Shown: piece after piece, positions 40,417 through 49,716 of the stretch
Layout: the number at the start of each line of letters is the position of its first letter
How positions within the stretch are numbered: position 1 is the first letter of the stretch
Notes under the pieces: model-generated
Told to the model about the DNA's origin: nothing
Databases searched by the model: none
Seen by the model: only the letters and a program-made list of their open reading frames with translations
DNA from: Blautia glucerasea
GTDB taxonomy: Bacteria > Bacillota > Clostridia > Lachnospirales > Lachnospiraceae
Length of the DNA: 64,000 nt
NCBI RefSeq assembly: GCF_020537505.1
Contig: NZ_JAJBMO010000011.1
Span: 1 to 64,000, forward strand
Reading direction: 5' to 3'
Made by a program: the position numbers and the translations under genes

Positions 40417-41712
40417 TTAGTCATTGCCTGCCACTTTATCAAGTAACCTTGCAGATTCCCGCTTGGCTTTTCTTGTAGAGTGTGCATAGACATTCATGGT
40501 GGTACTGACATCTGAGTGCCCTAACAGTTCCTGCACATCCTTTGGTGCTGCTCCATTTGCCAGAAGGTTGCTTGTGTAGGTGTGTCGCAACTGGTGAAAA
40601 TGAAATCCTTCAAATCCATCCAGTTTCTGAGCAATCTTCCTGCAAACAATTCCTAACGTGCTTGGCAGTTCCAAACTTCCATCCGGTCTTAAGCAGACAA
40701 AGGATATTTCCTTATAATCTTCTGGAACATTCTCTGTTCCGTCCAGATGATAGAACTCATAGTAAACTCTGTTTTTGTCTTTTACTTCTCTGTAGTAGTT
40801 TTTATGGTAAAGTTCTCCGTACTGCATTCGGTTTTTAAGTTGTTCCTTTCGGGCATTGCGAAGAATCTCTGCCAGTGTATCTCCAAAATCAACAATCCTT
40901 ACCTTTTTTCGTTTGGTTGGTCCGATGATATTCTTGTGCCTTGAACCATCATATCGGATACTGCGTCTGATTGTAAGGCACTGTTCTTCAAGATTCACAT
41001 CCTGCCATGCCAGACCACAGGCTTCACCGATACGAAGTCCTGCATAATAAGCTATCTGGATTGGAAGTATTGCCGGTGGATTGTAATTCTGTAGAAATTC
41101 AATCAGTCTTTCATAATCCTCTCGTGGAATTGGCTGTATATCGCCATCCATGTCATCATCGGAAAACAGGTCAACCTCATCCGTCTGGTATTTCAGCTTA
41201 ATATACTGCATCGGATTGAAAGTGATATATTGCTTTGGTGATACTGCAAATCGGAATGACTGCTGTAATACTGCCGAGAAAGAACGAATGTAATCTTTGC
41301 TATAACCTTTTCTTTCTGAACCATCTGGATAAGTGCCACCAAAGGAAAGCAGATCGAAGAAGGCTTGTAAATGCTCAGATGTTACATTTTTCAACTTTCT
41401 CTCTGAAATTGGATGCTTCTTGATGTTGGTAATGGCACCGAGGTAATTCTGGACTGTCCCATTACTGAGCGTACCGGTCTTTAATTCTTCCTCTGCCCAT
41501 ATATCAAGTAATTCTCCAATTGTAATATTTTCCGACTTTGCAATGAATTTCTTGCTTTCGTAATCGTCCATTGCCTGACGGAGCAGTTTTTCCGTTTCAC
41601 TTTTACTTTCTGTTCCAGCGTATTCTTTCTGAACCAGATTGCCGCTTGCATCTTCTACATAGAAGCGGTAGTACCATTTCTTTCCTTTTTTTCTTACAGA
41701 TCCTTTTGCCAT
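40417..41712 (-). CDS. Tn916-type tyrosine integrase
   Basis: A 431-residue integrase of the Tn916 Int family. It has an N-terminal arm-binding domain (MAKGSVRKKGKKWYYRFYV), a SAM-like domain and a catalytic domain with Arg (YAGLRIGEACGL), HxxR (HQLRHTYTSNLL) and the C-terminal LLGHSDVSTTMNVYAHS with Tyr. It is only distantly related to the tuf integrases. ATG 41712 has AAAGGAG upstream; an earlier in-frame start at 41742 is less likely. Confidence 0.93.
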   Translation of the reverse strand: MAKGSVRKKGKKWYYRFYVEDASGNLVQKEYAGTESKSETEKLLRQAMDDYESKKFIAKSENITIGELLDIWAEEELKTGTLSNGTVQNYLGAITNIKKHPISERKLKNVTSEHLQAFFDLLSFGGTYPDGSERKGYSKDYIRSFSAVLQQSFRFAVSPKQYITFNPMQYIKLKYQTDEVDLFSDDDMDGDIQPIPREDYERLIEFLQNYNPPAILPIQIAYYAGLRIGEACGLAWQDVNLEEQCLTIRRSIRYDGSRHKNIIGPTKRKKVRIVDFGDTLAEILRNARKEQLKNRMQYGELYHKNYYREVKDKNRVYYEFYHLDGTENVPEDYKEISFVCLRPDGSLELPSTLGIVCRKIAQKLDGFEGFHFHQLRHTYTSNLLANGAAPKDVQELLGHSDVSTTMNVYAHSTRKAKRESARLLDKVAGND

Positions 41713-41798
41713 AATCGTGTGTCTCCTTTCGATATCAGACAATCGGAACTGATGAAATGCTTCTTGCGTGTAAGTATATCATAACTCCGGTTGTCGTT

Positions 41799-42428
41799 CT
41801 ATACCGAATCGGAATCCTCATACAAAACTTCTGATAAAAGATTTTCAAGCCTTTGTTCTGCCATTTCCGGTTTCTTGGAATAAAGCCTTACGATATCTGC
41901 CATGTCGTTAAAGGCATTAACAGTGTGGGTGATCTCCCGGAGAAACATAATCTCGTTATATTCATCATTCGATTCAAACCCCATTACTTTTGCAATATCA
42001 GCTTCATTCGTGTTGCCCTTGTAATTCTTGCAGGCAAACTGGAATGATTCCAGAAACAGGTTATATTGCTTTAACATCAACAGCAGTAAATCTTTGGAAA
42101 AAGCATCTTCCTTTTTACTAAGGTCGAGAGGTAACTGTTTGAGAATATCGCCCATTGCATCACGAATCTGTAATTCTTTCTTATCCGTAATATCGGTTTC
42201 GTATTCATCGGTTTCCCCTCTGAGCCATTCAATAGATACATGAAGTGCTTCCGAAAGACCTTCCAGCACCATCTTTTTGGTATTGTCAATCGAACCATTC
42301 TCATAACGCAGGATTGTGGAAGCTGTAACTCCCATCTTCTCTGCAACATAAGGCTGTGTCAGATTTAATTCCAGACGACGCTGTTTTGCCCTGCTGCCTA
42401 TCAGCTTGCGTAGTTCTTTATCTTTCAT
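41799..42428 (-). CDS. XRE-family repressor of the nested element
   Basis: A 209-residue protein with an N-terminal helix-turn-helix (LIGSRAKQRRLELNLTQPYVAEKMGVTASTILRYENG, about 8-45) and a helical C-terminal domain. It is divergent from the excisionase gene; two perfect palindromes (42481-42495 and 42568-42586) in between are candidate operators. Confidence 0.85.
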   Translation of the reverse strand: MKDKELRKLIGSRAKQRRLELNLTQPYVAEKMGVTASTILRYENGSIDNTKKMVLEGLSEALHVSIEWLRGETDEYETDITDKKELQIRDAMGDILKQLPLDLSKKEDAFSKDLLLLMLKQYNLFLESFQFACKNYKGNTNEADIAKVMGFESNDEYNEIMFLREITHTVNAFNDMADIVRLYSKKPEMAEQRLENLLSEVLYEDSDSV

Positions 42429-42480
42429 GCTGATTGCCTCCTTTTTCGGTATGTATGAATTATAGCATGTACCTCACATA

Positions 42481-42586
42481 ATTGCAATATGCAATATAAT
42501 AATTATTTTTAAAATTTCATAACGCTTGACAACACAATATAAAACCGCTATACTAACAGCACAACAAAAATTGCATAATGCAATTT
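42481..42586. promoter_or_regulatory. Excisionase promoter and repressor operators
   Basis: Promoter TTGACA (42526-42531), 17 bases, TATACT (42549-42554). Palindromes flank it: ATTGCA-ATA-TGCAAT (42481-42495) and AAATTGCAT-A-ATGCAATTT (42568-42586). Both share the core ATTGCA...TGCAAT, so one protein, probably the XRE repressor, could bind both. Confidence 0.7.
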
Positions 42587-42602
42587 ATAAGGAGGTGACA
42601 AG

Positions 42603-42833
42603 ATGACGGAAAGAAAGATTGCATTATCCATCGAGGAAGCAGCCGACTATACAGGAATTGGCAGAAACACTTTGAGAAAGCTGGTTGAATGGAAGAAGCT
42701 TCCGGTATTAAAGGTCGGAAGAAAAGTCCTTATTAAAACTGACATTCTGGAAAAGTTCATGGAAGCCAACGAGGGGCGTGATCTGAGGGATAAAGGAAAT
42801 GTAAAAGCTGTCACAAGAAATGTGGCAACTTAA
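42603..42833 (+). CDS. Excisionase (Tn916 Xis-like)
   Basis: A 76-residue MerR-like winged-helix protein: LSIEEAADYTGIGRNTLRKLVEWKKLPVLKVGRKVLI is the classic excisionase pattern, with a basic C-terminus. AAGGAGGTG precedes the ATG. It should steer the nearby integrase toward excision. Confidence 0.88.
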   Translation: MTERKIALSIEEAADYTGIGRNTLRKLVEWKKLPVLKVGRKVLIKTDILEKFMEANEGRDLRDKGNVKAVTRNVAT

Positions 42834-42977
42834 AAAGGCGGCTTCCTAAGAAACCGCCAAAGGTTCTATCAGACCGAAGCCATGATATACCTACACGCAA
42901 GAGGATTATACCATGTGCTTCTCCTGATATGCAACCGGAAACTGTTGTTTATCGGAAAAAGAAAGGATGAAGACGAT

Positions 42978-43292
42978 ATGGCGAAATCAACAAAGACTTA
43001 TGAAGAAAGAATACGTGCATTAGAGAAAAAGGAACAGGAAAGCATTGAAGCTACAAAAAAGCTCATTGCACAGCGGAAGGAACTGGAAAAGCGAAAGAAA
43101 GCAGAGGAAAGTAAAAAACGAACCCACAGGCTCTGTCAGATTGGTGGCGCAGTGGAATCGGTTCTTGGCTGTCCGATTGAGGAGGAAGATTTACCAAAGT
43201 TGATAGGCTTCTTAAAAAGGCAGGAAACAAACGGAAAGTTTTTCTCAAAGGCGATGCAGAAAGAGCCACTTACAGATATGGAGGAAGTGTAA
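42978..43292 (+). CDS. DUF3847-like accessory mobilisation protein
   Basis: A 104-residue protein with a basic coiled-coil N-terminal half (RIRALEKKEQESIEATKKLI, then KKAEESKKRTHRL) and a globular end (GAVESVLGCPIEEEDLPKLIGFLKRQ). It matches what I recall as DUF3847, and is probably a relaxosome partner since it precedes the MobA/MobL gene. ATG 42978 is chosen (AAAGGATGAAG upstream). Confidence 0.7.
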   Translation: MAKSTKTYEERIRALEKKEQESIEATKKLIAQRKELEKRKKAEESKKRTHRLCQIGGAVESVLGCPIEEEDLPKLIGFLKRQETNGKFFSKAMQKEPLTDMEEV

Positions 43293-43345
43293 TGGCGGAG
43301 GGAGTGGTTTTTCCATTCCCTTCATTGCCTTTGAATGAAGGGCGC

Positions 43346-43393
43346 ACTTATGGACAACCAGAGGTCGTCCTTATAAGTTTGCCACAAGTGGCA
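43346..43393 (+). other. Candidate oriT for the MobA/MobL relaxase
   Basis: In the 280-base GC-rich gap before the relaxase, ACTTATGGAC (43346-43355) pairs with GTCCTTATAAGT (43367-43378, 2-base bulge), followed by the perfect hairpin TGCCAC-AA-GTGGCA (43380-43393). Base composition is clearly different from the AT-rich neighbours. The rest of the gap, to 43572, holds no convincing gene. Confidence 0.5.
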
Positions 43394-43572
43394 ACCGGTC
43401 TGCGCTTACGCTTGCCGGGCTCGTTCCGTCGGCGGGGCTTTCAGCCAGACCTGCTCATGCCGCAGGGGGCACTCTTGCGCAGAGGGCGTTCCGACAGCTT
43501 CACTTCTGCCAAACCAGAAGAAGATGCTGTCGGAAATCAATGCCGGATACGGCAGAAAGGGGGAATCGTATC

Positions 43573-45294
43573 ATGGCGATATTTCACTTTACAGTAAAGA
43601 TTGTCGGGCGCAGTAAAGAAAAATCTGTCATATCCGCATCGGCATATCTTAATGGAGATGTGATGAAGAATGAGGAAACAGGCAGAATCAGTTACTATAC
43701 TTCCAAAAAGGAAGTCGTCTACACCAGTCTGATGATGTGCGAAAATGCACCTCCTGAATGGCTGCATGTACCGGAAGAAAATATAAAAAGGTTTCAACAG
43801 TCTATCCGTTATAAAAGAGCGGATGATAAAGATGCCGCACTGGAAAAGTTTAAAATCACATTTCAGAAACAGCGTCTATGGAATGAGGTATTGAAGATAG
43901 AAAAAAATGCAGATGCACAGCTTGGACGCTCATTTGAATTTTCCCTGCCGAAAGAATGGAGCAGACAGGAACAGATTGATTATACAACCGAATATATTCA
44001 AAAGACTTTCGTGGATAAGGGAATGTGTGTCGACTGGAGCATACACGATAAGGGCGATGGAAACCCACATGTGCATTTACTTGTAACCATGCGACCATTC
44101 AATCTGGATCATTCATGGGGCAGCAAAGAAGTCAAGGACTGGGATTTTGTCAGAGATACTGACGGAAATATCGTGGTTGATGAATCCCACCCGGACTGGT
44201 GGCAGGATAAGAAAAATCCTGACCGGCATGGAATCCGCATTCCGGTACTTGATGAAAACGGAGTACAGAAAGTCGGGGCAAGAAACCGAAAACAATGGAA
44301 ACGGGTTCTGACCGATGCTACCGGCTGGAATAATCCAAAGAATTGTGAGTTATGGCGAAGCGAATGGGCTGGGATGTGTAACCGGCATTTATCCATAGAC
44401 AATCAGATTGACCACCGCTCTTATGAAAGACAGGGCAAATTAAAAATCCCTACGATTCATGAGGGTGCGGATGCAAGAAAGATTGAGGAAAAATATCTCA
44501 CCGGACAGATATGGAATGGTTCATGGAAGGTAGAGGAAAACCAGATGATTAAAAAACAAAATGCACTACTGCAAAAGGTAATCACAACCTTTGGTAAGGT
44601 ATCCGGTGCATTGTCAATATGGAAGGAGTGGTTGAATGACATTAGAAGAAAGCAAAGAAGTAATTCCCATGATGGAAGCAATGATTACACAGATAGAGGA
44701 ACAGCAGAATATCATGGCAGAGATGCTTCAGGAAATACAGGAAAAGGACGAGAAGCTGATGTGCTTTCAGGAGAAGGAAGAACGATTGCAGCAATTAGAG
44801 AGCGAATTATCAGAACTGCTTCAAATCTTGCCGGATACAGAAGAACTGTTGATACTTCTGGAAGAAAAGACAGACCAGATACAGAAGCTTACAGACGAAA
44901 ATCAGCAATGGCAGGAATTGGCACAGAAATTAAACAGCGAGAACCGGCTATTGCAGAAACAGAACAGCGAATTACTGAACTTGAACAGCAATTAGAGAAA
45001 GGAAGGTCGATTGATGAACGAATTAAGAAACTCAAAGAGCGACGATCAACTGGAAGAGTTGCTTCTGCTGACAGAGCAGATGCAGGAAGAACTCGACCAG
45101 AAAGACAGGACTATCCGGGAACTGAAAATGCAGCTCGACGAATCGCTGACCTTGAACGAGAGGTTAAACAGCGAGAACAGAGCAGGGAACATTCAAGCCT
45201 TAAAGAACGACTTGAGGAAAACAAAAGAATTGTTGCAGAGAGAGAAAGAGAAAACGCACGCTGCCGAAATCATGACAGAGGAATGTCAAGATAA
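43573..45294 (+). CDS. MobA/MobL family relaxase
   Basis: The 573-residue protein starts MAIFHFTVKIVGRSKEKSVISASAYLNG, the hallmark of MobA/MobL (MOBQ) relaxases. The three-His metal site reads HDKGDGNPHVHLLVTMRP (about 155-172). The N-terminal ~350 residues form the relaxase domain. The C-terminal ~220 residues (Arg/Glu-rich) are encoded in DNA that also encodes two other proteins in another frame. ATG 43573 is preferred over the upstream in-frame ATG at 43540. Confidence 0.88.
   Translation: MAIFHFTVKIVGRSKEKSVISASAYLNGDVMKNEETGRISYYTSKKEVVYTSLMMCENAPPEWLHVPEENIKRFQQSIRYKRADDKDAALEKFKITFQKQRLWNEVLKIEKNADAQLGRSFEFSLPKEWSRQEQIDYTTEYIQKTFVDKGMCVDWSIHDKGDGNPHVHLLVTMRPFNLDHSWGSKEVKDWDFVRDTDGNIVVDESHPDWWQDKKNPDRHGIRIPVLDENGVQKVGARNRKQWKRVLTDATGWNNPKNCELWRSEWAGMCNRHLSIDNQIDHRSYERQGKLKIPTIHEGADARKIEEKYLTGQIWNGSWKVEENQMIKKQNALLQKVITTFGKVSGALSIWKEWLNDIRRKQRSNSHDGSNDYTDRGTAEYHGRDASGNTGKGREADVLSGEGRTIAAIRERIIRTASNLAGYRRTVDTSGRKDRPDTEAYRRKSAMAGIGTEIKQREPAIAETEQRITELEQQLEKGRSIDERIKKLKERRSTGRVASADRADAGRTRPERQDYPGTENAARRIADLEREVKQREQSREHSSLKERLEENKRIVAERERENARCRNHDRGMSR
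44636..44995 (+). CDS. Coiled-coil protein fully inside the relaxase gene
   Basis: A 119-residue Glu/Gln/Leu-rich protein (MTLEESKEVIPMMEAMITQI) predicted to be almost all coiled coil. It is read in a different frame from the relaxase, completely inside it, and starts after a good AAGGAG (7 bases). The heptad-like Leu pattern and strong ribosome binding site argue that it is real. I know no function; a partner of the relaxase is plausible. Confidence 0.65.
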   Translation: MTLEESKEVIPMMEAMITQIEEQQNIMAEMLQEIQEKDEKLMCFQEKEERLQQLESELSELLQILPDTEELLILLEEKTDQIQKLTDENQQWQELAQKLNSENRLLQKQNSELLNLNSN

Positions 45295-45982
45295 GCTAAG
45301 GCAGGCAGAACAGGAACGGGACTATGCACTCTCTCATCAGAAAAAAGTAGAGATACCGGTTGAAAAGCCAGTACTCTATCAAAAGTGTGGGAACTGTAAC
45401 CTGACAGCTTATCTGAAAGCCAAGGAAAAGTATGATACGCAGAGAGAAAAACTGGCAGGCAGATATAAAACAAAAACAGCCATGTATGAAGCATTGATGT
45501 TTCTGCTGATATGGTATTCCGTATCAACTACTCTTTTTCAGATGATACGGTCAAAAATATTTATTTCTGATTGCGTGGTATTCTTTGATACAATCGCCAC
45601 TTTTATACAGACCATTGCAGGGTGGATTATACTGACAGGAAAGAACATGGCACAGATTAGTAATGGAATATCCAATCCTGTCGTTGCCGGAATTGTATAT
45701 TGGCTGATAAGAATACTGATCTGCGGTGGATGTTTGGTGGGTGCTGGAATACTTGTAGCATTTATAGAGATAAAGATTGCAGAGTTATATAAGAAGTGCT
45801 GTTGGGATATGATTACCATAATGGTAATACTTATAAGCATGGCAACAGCTATCTACTTTGGGAAGTGGATAAAGATAACATTGCCAATCAATCTGCTATT
45901 TCTCTTATTATTCGTGCAACTGGTATATGTTGGAATCAGGTGGTATGTAAAGGGATGGCGAGAAACAAGGGGATATCATTAA
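45014..45982 (+). CDS. Coiled-coil membrane protein (DUF6040-like), overlapping the relaxase
   Basis: A 322-residue protein. The first ~130 residues form a coiled coil, followed by a CGNCNLTAYLKAKEKYDT segment with a Cys pair and then about four or five membrane segments (from residue ~165). It starts 18 bases after the previous gene (GGAAGG upstream; TTG 45011 is an alternative) and shares 281 bases with the relaxase 3' end in another frame. It resembles DUF6040 proteins. It may tether the relaxosome to the membrane; that is inference. Confidence 0.75.
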   Translation: MNELRNSKSDDQLEELLLLTEQMQEELDQKDRTIRELKMQLDESLTLNERLNSENRAGNIQALKNDLRKTKELLQREKEKTHAAEIMTEECQDKLRQAEQERDYALSHQKKVEIPVEKPVLYQKCGNCNLTAYLKAKEKYDTQREKLAGRYKTKTAMYEALMFLLIWYSVSTTLFQMIRSKIFISDCVVFFDTIATFIQTIAGWIILTGKNMAQISNGISNPVVAGIVYWLIRILICGGCLVGAGILVAFIEIKIAELYKKCCWDMITIMVILISMATAIYFGKWIKITLPINLLFLLLFVQLVYVGIRWYVKGWRETRGYH

Positions 45983-46023
45983 AACAAAAATACCGATATT
46001 TTATTGGTACTATATGTCTTTAC

Positions 46024-46059
46024 TTTCGTGCTAATATATATTATCATATTAGCACGAAA
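46024..46059. promoter_or_regulatory. AbiE operator palindrome
   Basis: Perfect 14-bp inverted repeats TTTCGTGCTAATAT (46024-46037) and ATATTAGCACGAAA (46046-46059), spaced by 8 bases, end 11 bases before the AbiEi start. Known AbiEi antitoxins repress their own operon by binding inverted repeats. Confidence 0.75.
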
Positions 46060-46070
46060 GGAGAAAGTAT

Positions 46071-46664
46071 ATGACTCAGTTTGAAAAATTAGATTTGTTG
46101 TTGCGTGAATGTGGAGGGACAATTCAGACATTTCAAGTTCTAAATAATGGAATTAGTAAGTCTGTGTTTTATGCATATGTGAAGGAACGAGGATTAGAAC
46201 AAGCTGCTCATGGTGTGTATGTATCGCCGGATACGTGGACAGATGCAATGTACCTTTTGCATTTACGTTGTGGTCAAGCTGTATTTTCTCATGAAACTGC
46301 ATTGTTTTTTCATGATTTAACGGACAGAGAGCCTTTGAAATACACCATAACAGTAAGAACTGGATATAATCCAAGTCGTTTGCAGGAAGACGGTTTTCAA
46401 GTGTACACAGTAAAAAAGGATTTACATGAAATAGGAATCATAGCTATGCAGACATCATTCGGACATTCCGTTCCCGTTTATGACATGGAGAGAACAATTT
46501 GTGATCTGCTTCGTAGCAGAAAAAATGTTGAAATGCAGGTCTTTCAAGACGCATTGAAACAATATGCAAAACGTAAGGATAAAAACTTACGGATGCTTAT
46601 GAAATACGCAGCTATGTTTCATGTTGAAAACATACTTAGACCATATTTGGAGGTGTTACTTTAG
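46071..46664 (+). CDS. AbiEi-type antitoxin (type IV)
   Basis: A 197-residue protein with an N-terminal winged helix (FEKLDLLLRECGGTIQTFQVLNNGISKSVFYAYVKERGLE) and a C-terminal antitoxin domain (YDMERTICDLLRSRKNVEMQVFQDALKQY). In AbiE systems the antitoxin does not bind the toxin but represses transcription and counteracts toxicity. AAAGGAG lies upstream, and the toxin gene starts one base after its stop. Confidence 0.88.
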   Translation: MTQFEKLDLLLRECGGTIQTFQVLNNGISKSVFYAYVKERGLEQAAHGVYVSPDTWTDAMYLLHLRCGQAVFSHETALFFHDLTDREPLKYTITVRTGYNPSRLQEDGFQVYTVKKDLHEIGIIAMQTSFGHSVPVYDMERTICDLLRSRKNVEMQVFQDALKQYAKRKDKNLRMLMKYAAMFHVENILRPYLEVLL

Positions 46665-47528
46665 ATGATAACAACGGCAAGACAATTAAAGGATTTAATT
46701 CGTAATATGTCAAAGAAAAAATCCGCAGATGCACAGATTTTGATGCGGAATTATATGATGGAACGTTTTTTAGAACGAATTTCTTTATCAGAGTATAAAA
46801 ACCAGTTTATATTAAAAGGTGGAATGCTTGTGGCGGCAATGGTTGGTCTGGATGCCAGAGCTACTATGGATCTGGATGCTACCATAAAAGGCACTAATGT
46901 TAGTGTGGAGGATGTAGAAATGATTATATCCCAAATTATATCAATTCCACTGGACGATGGTGTTTCATTTCGGGTCAAACGGATATCGGAAATCATGGAA
47001 GAAGCAGATTATCCTGGTGTTCGTGTAAGCATGGAAACGAAATTTGATGGTGTAATCACACCATTAAAGATTGATATTTCTACAGGGGATGTAATTACAC
47101 CAAGAGAAATCAAGTACAAATTTAATCTTATGCTTGAAGACCGCACTATTGAGGTATGGGCATATAATCTGGAAACGGTATTGGCTGAAAAATTGGAAAC
47201 TGTTGTTAGTCGAAACGTTACAAATACACGAATGAGAGATTTTTATGATATTTATATTTTACAAAAGTTGTATGGAGAACAACTCCAAAAACAAGTTTTA
47301 TGGACTGCACTTGTGGCTACAGCCAAAAAAAGGGGAACATTAGACCTGATAGAAGCTGAGGATATAAGAGAAATATTTGATGAAATTGAATCAAGTCCGG
47401 TTATGGAGACCTTATGGAAAACATATCAAAAAAATTATTCTTATGCTGCTGATATTTCATGGCATGCAATTGTGAAGTCAATCTGTGCATTATATGGAAG
47501 TATATTGGAGAATATGTATGACACATAA
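46665..47528 (+). CDS. AbiEii-type nucleotidyltransferase toxin
   Basis: A 287-residue DUF1814-family protein. The nucleotidyltransferase motif appears as LKGGMLVA followed by RATMDLDATIKG, with later acidic (LKIDISTGD) and Lys (VLAEKLETVVSR) residues. The toxin halts growth, in studied cases by modifying tRNA 3' ends, and can abort phage infection. It is co-expressed with the antitoxin, GGAGG before the ATG. Confidence 0.88.
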   Translation: MITTARQLKDLIRNMSKKKSADAQILMRNYMMERFLERISLSEYKNQFILKGGMLVAAMVGLDARATMDLDATIKGTNVSVEDVEMIISQIISIPLDDGVSFRVKRISEIMEEADYPGVRVSMETKFDGVITPLKIDISTGDVITPREIKYKFNLMLEDRTIEVWAYNLETVLAEKLETVVSRNVTNTRMRDFYDIYILQKLYGEQLQKQVLWTALVATAKKRGTLDLIEAEDIREIFDEIESSPVMETLWKTYQKNYSYAADISWHAIVKSICALYGSILENMYDT

Positions 47529-47676
47529 AAAACTGATATGTAAATTACGTTAGCATTTTGAGTTGCCTAAATTCGAAAGTTAGGAAAATCTTAATAATTT
47601 CTCAGGCAATCCATTGTGAATTTAGATGTTGTATTTGCTATACTTAATTGGAAATATGAGCAAAGGAGTTGAAAAT

Positions 47677-47973
47677 ATGTCTGAAAAGATATTGATTATA
47701 GATGACGAGCAAGATATAGCGGATCTGTTGGAGGTCTACTTGAAAAACGAAAATTACGTCGTTTATAAATTTTACTGCGCAACGGATGCCATGTCGTGTA
47801 TTGAAAGCGGCGACATTGATCTTGCCATTCTGGATATTATGCTCCCGGATATGAACGGCTTTTCACTTTGCCAGCTTATCCGAAAGAAATACACTTATCC
47901 AATCATAATGCTAACGGCTAAAATTGAGGAAACGGATAAAATAACGGGGCTGACATTTGCTGGGGTTAGATAG
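47677..47973 (+). pseudogene. VanR-like response regulator, truncated
   Basis: Only the receiver domain up to about residue 94 remains. It shows the acidic pair (DDEQD), the phosphorylated Asp in AILDIMLPDM and the Thr of MLTAK, but stops before the Lys (usually DDYITKP). It closely resembles the VanR receiver. The last few residues and stop are contributed by the inserted element (junction near 47959). The DNA-binding domain and any sensor kinase are gone. ATG 47677 follows AAAGGAG. Confidence 0.8.
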
Positions 47974-49639
47974 CGATACTTTTTACATCTACCATGTTAC
48001 GGCGGTCATGGTTGACAACTTGCGTCGGCTCCTGCTCGGTATCAACCTGTCCGACAAAGCTGTAATGGATTTCGATTTTCCGGGTGTTGGTTTCCCGGTC
48101 TAATTCATGTATCAAAATACGGTCGATAAACTCATGGACGTTTTCATAGGTCAATTCCTGTATGTCGCTGTATTTCCCGACAATCTGAATAAACCTTGAT
48201 ATATCCCTTTTTCGCTCGGTAACGGTTGCGATCTGCTGTTGTAACTCGTCTATCCTTGCGGCAAGGGATTTCTTTTCGTCCTCGTAGCCGGAAGTTAGAA
48301 ACACAAACCGTTCATCTGTCAGTCTGCCTAATGCGTTGTCCTCGTACAGCTTGCGGAAAAGCGTGTCAAGTTCGGTCATACGCGCCTGTGCTTTGGAAAG
48401 TTCCTTTTGCTGCTGCGCTAATGCCTTTCTCGCTTCCATGTCGCCGTACTCGGTAGCTTTACAGATAAAGTCCTGTTCGTGTTCCTTAACATACTGCAAA
48501 ACCCGCCGCATATCTTCCAGCACTAAATCAAGAAGTACGTTTTTGCGGATATAATGAGAGGTACACTCGCTGCCTGTCCTTGCCCTGTTGCGCCATGCGC
48601 CGCAAGAATAGGAAAACCTGCGCGGCTCGATATTTACGCCCTGTTGGTAATACATCTTATGTCCGCAACCAGCGCAAAACAGCAAGCCGGAAAAAATATC
48701 AATCTCCGCTGCTTTTGTCGGGCGGTGGCGGGTAGCAATCCGCTTTTGCGCAAGTTCAAAGGTTTCCTCGTCAACAAGCGGCTCATGGGTGTTTGGGAAG
48801 AAATAGCGTTGTTCTTCTTCGTTCTTCCGGGTCTTTTTCGACTTGTAGGATACCTTGTGAGTTTTCGCGGTTATGGTATGCCCTAAATATTCCTGCCTTG
48901 CTAATATGTCATAGAGCGTTTTGTCCGGCCAAGTATAGGGGGCGATCATTGCCCGCTGATACCGCGCCTGTCCTGTGCGCTGATAGCGCAACGCTCCAAT
49001 CGTCAAGACTTTGTTTTCCGCAAGCCATTTTTGGATTTCGCACATACGCACGCCGCTAACAAACATAGCGAAAACCTGTTTGACAATCGGCGCGGTTTCC
49101 GGGTCGGGTATAAGGTGGTGGCGGTTGTTCGGGTCTGGGATATAGCCGTATGGATATTCCCCGTTGACACGCTCGCCTTTTTGCGCCTGTGCCTGTTTAA
49201 CTGCACGGATTTTCTTGCTTGTATCGCGGGCGTAAAACTCGTTAAACCAGTTCCGCAAGGGGGTAAACTCGTTATCCTCCCGCGCTGTGTCAACTCCGTC
49301 GTTAATCGCGATATAGCGCACTCCGTTTTCGGGAAATACAATCTCTATGAGTTCGCCCGTTTTCAGATAGTTTCTGCCAAGACGGGAGAGGTCTTTGGTA
49401 ATAACCGTCGCCACTCGTCCGGCTTCCACTTCCTGCAACATCGCTTGCAGCCCCTCGCGCTCAAAACTCACGCCGGAAAATCCGTCGTCCACAAAAAACT
49501 TTGTGTTCAAAAAATGGTGTTCGTCCGCATAGCGTTGAAGTATCATTTTTTGGTGCTGTATGCTTCCGCTTTCTCCGGCCTGCATATCCTCTTGACTTAA
49601 ACGGCAGTAAAGGGCGGTGATTTTATTCGACTGTAACAT
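47966..49639 (-). CDS. Large serine recombinase (TnpX family)
   Basis: A 557-residue resolvase/invertase. The N-terminal catalytic domain has ALYCRLSQEDMQ (Ser nucleophile about residue 13) and SRLGRNYLKTGEL. A recombinase domain (about 165-290), a zinc ribbon (CAGCGHKMYY and a later CGAW...C, about 310-370) and a coiled-coil C-terminus follow. It excises and inserts the element without a tyrosine integrase. ATG 49639 follows AAAGGAGG; in-frame codons upstream to 49690 are ignored. Confidence 0.93.
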   Translation of the reverse strand: MLQSNKITALYCRLSQEDMQAGESGSIQHQKMILQRYADEHHFLNTKFFVDDGFSGVSFEREGLQAMLQEVEAGRVATVITKDLSRLGRNYLKTGELIEIVFPENGVRYIAINDGVDTAREDNEFTPLRNWFNEFYARDTSKKIRAVKQAQAQKGERVNGEYPYGYIPDPNNRHHLIPDPETAPIVKQVFAMFVSGVRMCEIQKWLAENKVLTIGALRYQRTGQARYQRAMIAPYTWPDKTLYDILARQEYLGHTITAKTHKVSYKSKKTRKNEEEQRYFFPNTHEPLVDEETFELAQKRIATRHRPTKAAEIDIFSGLLFCAGCGHKMYYQQGVNIEPRRFSYSCGAWRNRARTGSECTSHYIRKNVLLDLVLEDMRRVLQYVKEHEQDFICKATEYGDMEARKALAQQQKELSKAQARMTELDTLFRKLYEDNALGRLTDERFVFLTSGYEDEKKSLAARIDELQQQIATVTERKRDISRFIQIVGKYSDIQELTYENVHEFIDRILIHELDRETNTRKIEIHYSFVGQVDTEQEPTQVVNHDRRNMVDVKSIAI

Positions 49640-49716
49640 TAGTCCTCCTTTCCGACAGCCGAATAAACAGGTATAATGTGTTGCTATCATTATACCATAT
49701 CCCGCCGCCTAATGCA

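Noticed and set aside
43292..43597. 101-codon plus-strand ORF before the MobA/MobL gene
   Set aside because: It runs through the hairpin-rich candidate oriT region; composition is erratic and it overlaps the relaxase start.
49003..49600. ORFs on both strands in alternative frames of the serine recombinase
   Set aside because: Shadows produced by the GC-rich recombinase gene.
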